Shown: piece after piece, positions 5,351 through 6,541 of the stretch | Position numbering within the stretch: the stretch's first letter is position 1 | How the letters are laid out: the number at the start of each line of letters is the position of its first letter | NCBI GenBank assembly: GCA_910585535.1 | Contig: CAJUFK010000151.1 | Coordinates: forward strand, 1-6,541 | Direction of reading: 5' to 3' | Source: an uncultured Angelakisella sp. | GTDB taxonomy: Bacteria > Bacillota > Clostridia > Oscillospirales > Ruminococcaceae | DNA: 6,541 nt | Notes under the pieces: model-generated | What the model saw: the letters and a program-made list of their open reading frames with translations, nothing else | What the model was told of the DNA's origin: nothing | Databases searched by the model: none | Position numbers and translations under genes: made by a program

Positions 5351-6415
5351 ATGAACGAGTATCAAAATTTCCCTTTGGAACCGCAGCCAATCGTCAGAAA
5401 GCCAAGCCTCCACACGGTCTCCATGACGGAACTCTATGACATGGCTTTCCCGCCGAGAACGCCGGTCATTGAAGGGCTGCTTTACAGCGGAACCTACCTC
5501 TTTGCCGGTTCCCCGAAGATTGGCAAGTCCTTCTTCATGTCCCAGCTGGGCTACCATGTCGCCACAGGCACTCCCCTCTGGGAGTACCCTGTCAGGCAAG
5601 GCTCTGTCCTCTACCTTGCGTTGGAGGACGATTATGGCAGACTGCAAGGGCGGCTCAACCAGATGTTTGGCGTGGAGGCTGTGGACGGTCTGCACTTTGC
5701 GACAAAGGCGAGGACACTGGCCGATGGGCTGAACGGACAGCTTGAAGAATTTCTCCAATGCCACCCGGACACGAGGCTTATCATCGTGGACACTTTGCAA
5801 AAGGTCAGGGAGGCTGGCAACGAGAATTACAGCTACTCAATGGACTACCAGAACATCACCGCCCTGAAGCTGTTCAGCGACAGGAACAATGTGGCGATTC
5901 TGGTGGTACACCACACAAGGAAGATGGAGGCCAGCGACAGCTTCGACATGATCTCCGGCACGAACGGTCTGCTGGGGGCGGCAGACGGAGCGTTTATCCT
6001 GCAAAAGAAAAAGCGCACCGACCCGACTGCCACCATGCAGATTGTCGGGCGAGACCAGCAGGACCAGGAACTCACCCTTGCGTTCCATCAGGAGCGATGT
6101 GTCTGGGAACTGACGAGGGCGGAGAAGCCCATCATCAAGAAAACGGTGGAGCCGTTCATTCTGAAAATCGCCGGGTTCATGTCCGGGCGCAGCGAGTGGA
6201 CGGGGACCGCCAGCGAACTCATTGACCTTGTGCCGGACATCGGCATGAAGGCCAACACGCTGACCCGCAAGCTGAATGTCAATGTGTCGAGCCTGTTCAA
6301 CGATTTCGGCATCGTCTATATCGGCAACCAGCGGACAAGCGACCGCAAGACTTTCACCCTGCTCCGAAAACAGGAGCCGGAGACTGGTGACGGTATGACG
6401 ATGAATGACGATTAA
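5351..6415 (+). CDS. repA: RepA-like AAA ATPase / replicative helicase of the mobile element
   Basis: A 354-aa RecA-fold ATPase of the RepA/AAA_25 type, probably unwinding or assisting replication of the element. Walker A is AGSPKIGKSF (52-61), followed by VLYLALEDDYGRLQGR (86-101) carrying the ALED acidic motif. Walker B is RLIIVDT (142-148). The sensor segment is VAILVVHHTRK (181-191), then SGTNGLLGAADGAFIL (202-217), all typical of this family. The C-terminal 90 residues (from about 265) look like a winged-helix region (TASELIDLVPDIGMKANTLTRKLN). A ribosome binding site, AAGGAAG, sits about 12 bases before the ATG. The gene follows the relaxase in orientation and base composition, and both probably belong to one backbone. 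The last codons overlap three TGACGRT heptamers, which may explain the unusual acidic tail GDGMTMNDD. The gene symbol is by family resemblance only. Confidence 0.88.
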   Translation: MNEYQNFPLEPQPIVRKPSLHTVSMTELYDMAFPPRTPVIEGLLYSGTYLFAGSPKIGKSFFMSQLGYHVATGTPLWEYPVRQGSVLYLALEDDYGRLQGRLNQMFGVEAVDGLHFATKARTLADGLNGQLEEFLQCHPDTRLIIVDTLQKVREAGNENYSYSMDYQNITALKLFSDRNNVAILVVHHTRKMEASDSFDMISGTNGLLGAADGAFILQKKKRTDPTATMQIVGRDQQDQELTLAFHQERCVWELTRAEKPIIKKTVEPFILKIAGFMSGRSEWTGTASELIDLVPDIGMKANTLTRKLNVNVSSLFNDFGIVYIGNQRTSDRKTFTLLRKQEPETGDGMTMNDD

Positions 6416-6467
6416 ATCAGGTATGCCCCGCCCTATAAAATACCGTCATTTATCGTCACTATCGTCA
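6388..6467. repeat. Cluster of six TGACGRT heptamers, possible iterons/origin
   Basis: Forward copies are at 6388-6394 (TGACGGT), 6396-6402 and 6406-6412 (TGACGAT). Reverse copies are at 6442-6448 (ACCGTCA), 6452-6458 and 6461-6467 (ATCGTCA). Spacing within each group is 8 to 10 bases. The two groups face each other across a segment with TATAAAAT and could also pair into one long imperfect stem. No T-run follows, so it is not a standard terminator. Its place after a RepA-like gene suggests a protein-binding array or replication origin, by inference. Confidence 0.5.
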
Positions 6468-6481
6468 TTGAGGATTACACA

Positions 6482-6494
6482 CAGGAAGGCATCC
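6482..6494 (+). repeat. Leader motif, second copy
   Basis: CAGGAAGGCATCC matches the RepA leader motif at 5274-5290 apart from a four-base gap. It lies 35 bases before the next gene's start. Confidence 0.35.
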
Positions 6495-6504
6495 GGCGGG
6501 GTGT

Positions 6505-6522
6505 CTCCCATTTTTATGGAGG
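6505..6522 (+). promoter_or_regulatory. Possible hairpin masking the ribosome binding site of the next gene
   Basis: CTCCCAT (6505-6511) can pair with ATGGAG (6516-6521) around a TTTT loop, with one bulged C. This would cover most of GGAGG (6518-6522), the ribosome binding site seven bases before the ATG at 6530. Such a fold could limit translation of the downstream product. The stem is short, so this is tentative. Confidence 0.35.
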
Positions 6523-6529
6523 TATGCAG

Positions 6530-6541
6530 ATGAGCAACGAC
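6530..6541 (+). CDS. Start of an unidentified gene, cut by the window end
   Basis: Only ATG AGC AAC GAC (Met-Ser-Asn-Asp) is visible, but it has a strong GGAGG (6518-6522) at seven bases and the same orientation as the RepA-like gene, 114 bases after its stop. In elements of this type a replication initiator or another element-maintenance gene often follows. The product cannot be identified from four codons. Confidence 0.6.

Noticed and set aside
5324..5800. 158-codon - strand frame opposite the RepA-like gene
   Set aside because: Antisense to the Walker A and ALED region of a clear ATPase, with no motif and no support from a ribosome binding site.
6388..6467. CRISPR array or factor-independent terminator
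   Set aside because: Repeats are only 7 bases and in both orientations with 1-3 base spacers inside each group, unlike CRISPR; the possible stem is imperfect, with a large loop and no T-tract.
1..6541. tRNA, rRNA, transposase or integrase genes, and IS ends
   Set aside because: No cloverleaf, rRNA signature, or transposase or recombinase motif was seen in any translated frame. The cassette ends show no terminal inverted repeats of IS type.

Overview
The window looks like part of an integrative/mobilizable element or mobilizable plasmid from a low-GC Gram-positive lineage, most plausibly a gut clostridial host (Lachnospiraceae/Oscillospiraceae type). This rests on the MobA/MobL-type MOBQ relaxase, the RepA-like AAA ATPase, strong GGAGG-type ribosome binding sites and the codon style. 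The organism is an inference; no rRNA or other marker gene is present.

Layout: (1) 27-1604, + strand, GC-rich: a complete MobA/MobL relaxase whose stop codon lies inside a strong terminator hairpin, followed by a second hairpin. (2) 1679-about 5189, - strand, visibly AT-richer: a four-gene restriction-modification cassette. Read in its own direction it runs from a small XRE-type regulator (5092-4835) to a C5-cytosine DNA methyltransferase (4715-3660), a 461-aa protein with two degenerate LAGLIDADG-like motifs and a Cys/His cluster (3663-2278), and a 194-aa PD-(D/E)XK nuclease (2281-1697). The last three genes are joined by 4-base ATGA overlaps. (3) 5190-5350: a second copy of the terminator-plus-hairpin block, then the leader of the next gene. 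(4) 5351-6415, + strand, GC-rich: a RepA-like helicase/ATPase. (5) 6388-6529: a cluster of six TGACGRT heptamers (three in each orientation) and a ribosome binding site inside a possible hairpin, leading to a gene whose first four codons end the window.

The relaxase and RepA-like ATPase belong to a mobilization/replication backbone. The R-M cassette appears to be cargo: it is in the opposite orientation, has different base composition, and sits between two imperfect direct copies (about 78% identical by hand alignment) of the backbone's intergenic terminator/hairpin block. The regulator probably binds a palindrome overlapping its own promoter and sets the timing of the operon. The methyltransferase would protect host DNA. 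The LAGLIDADG-like protein and the PD-(D/E)XK protein would then form the restriction side. The most interesting point is that the 461-aa protein seems to be a catalytically dead LAGLIDADG fold coupled to a minimal nuclease, which suggests a two-subunit restriction enzyme with separate recognition and cleavage subunits. That functional reading is a hypothesis.
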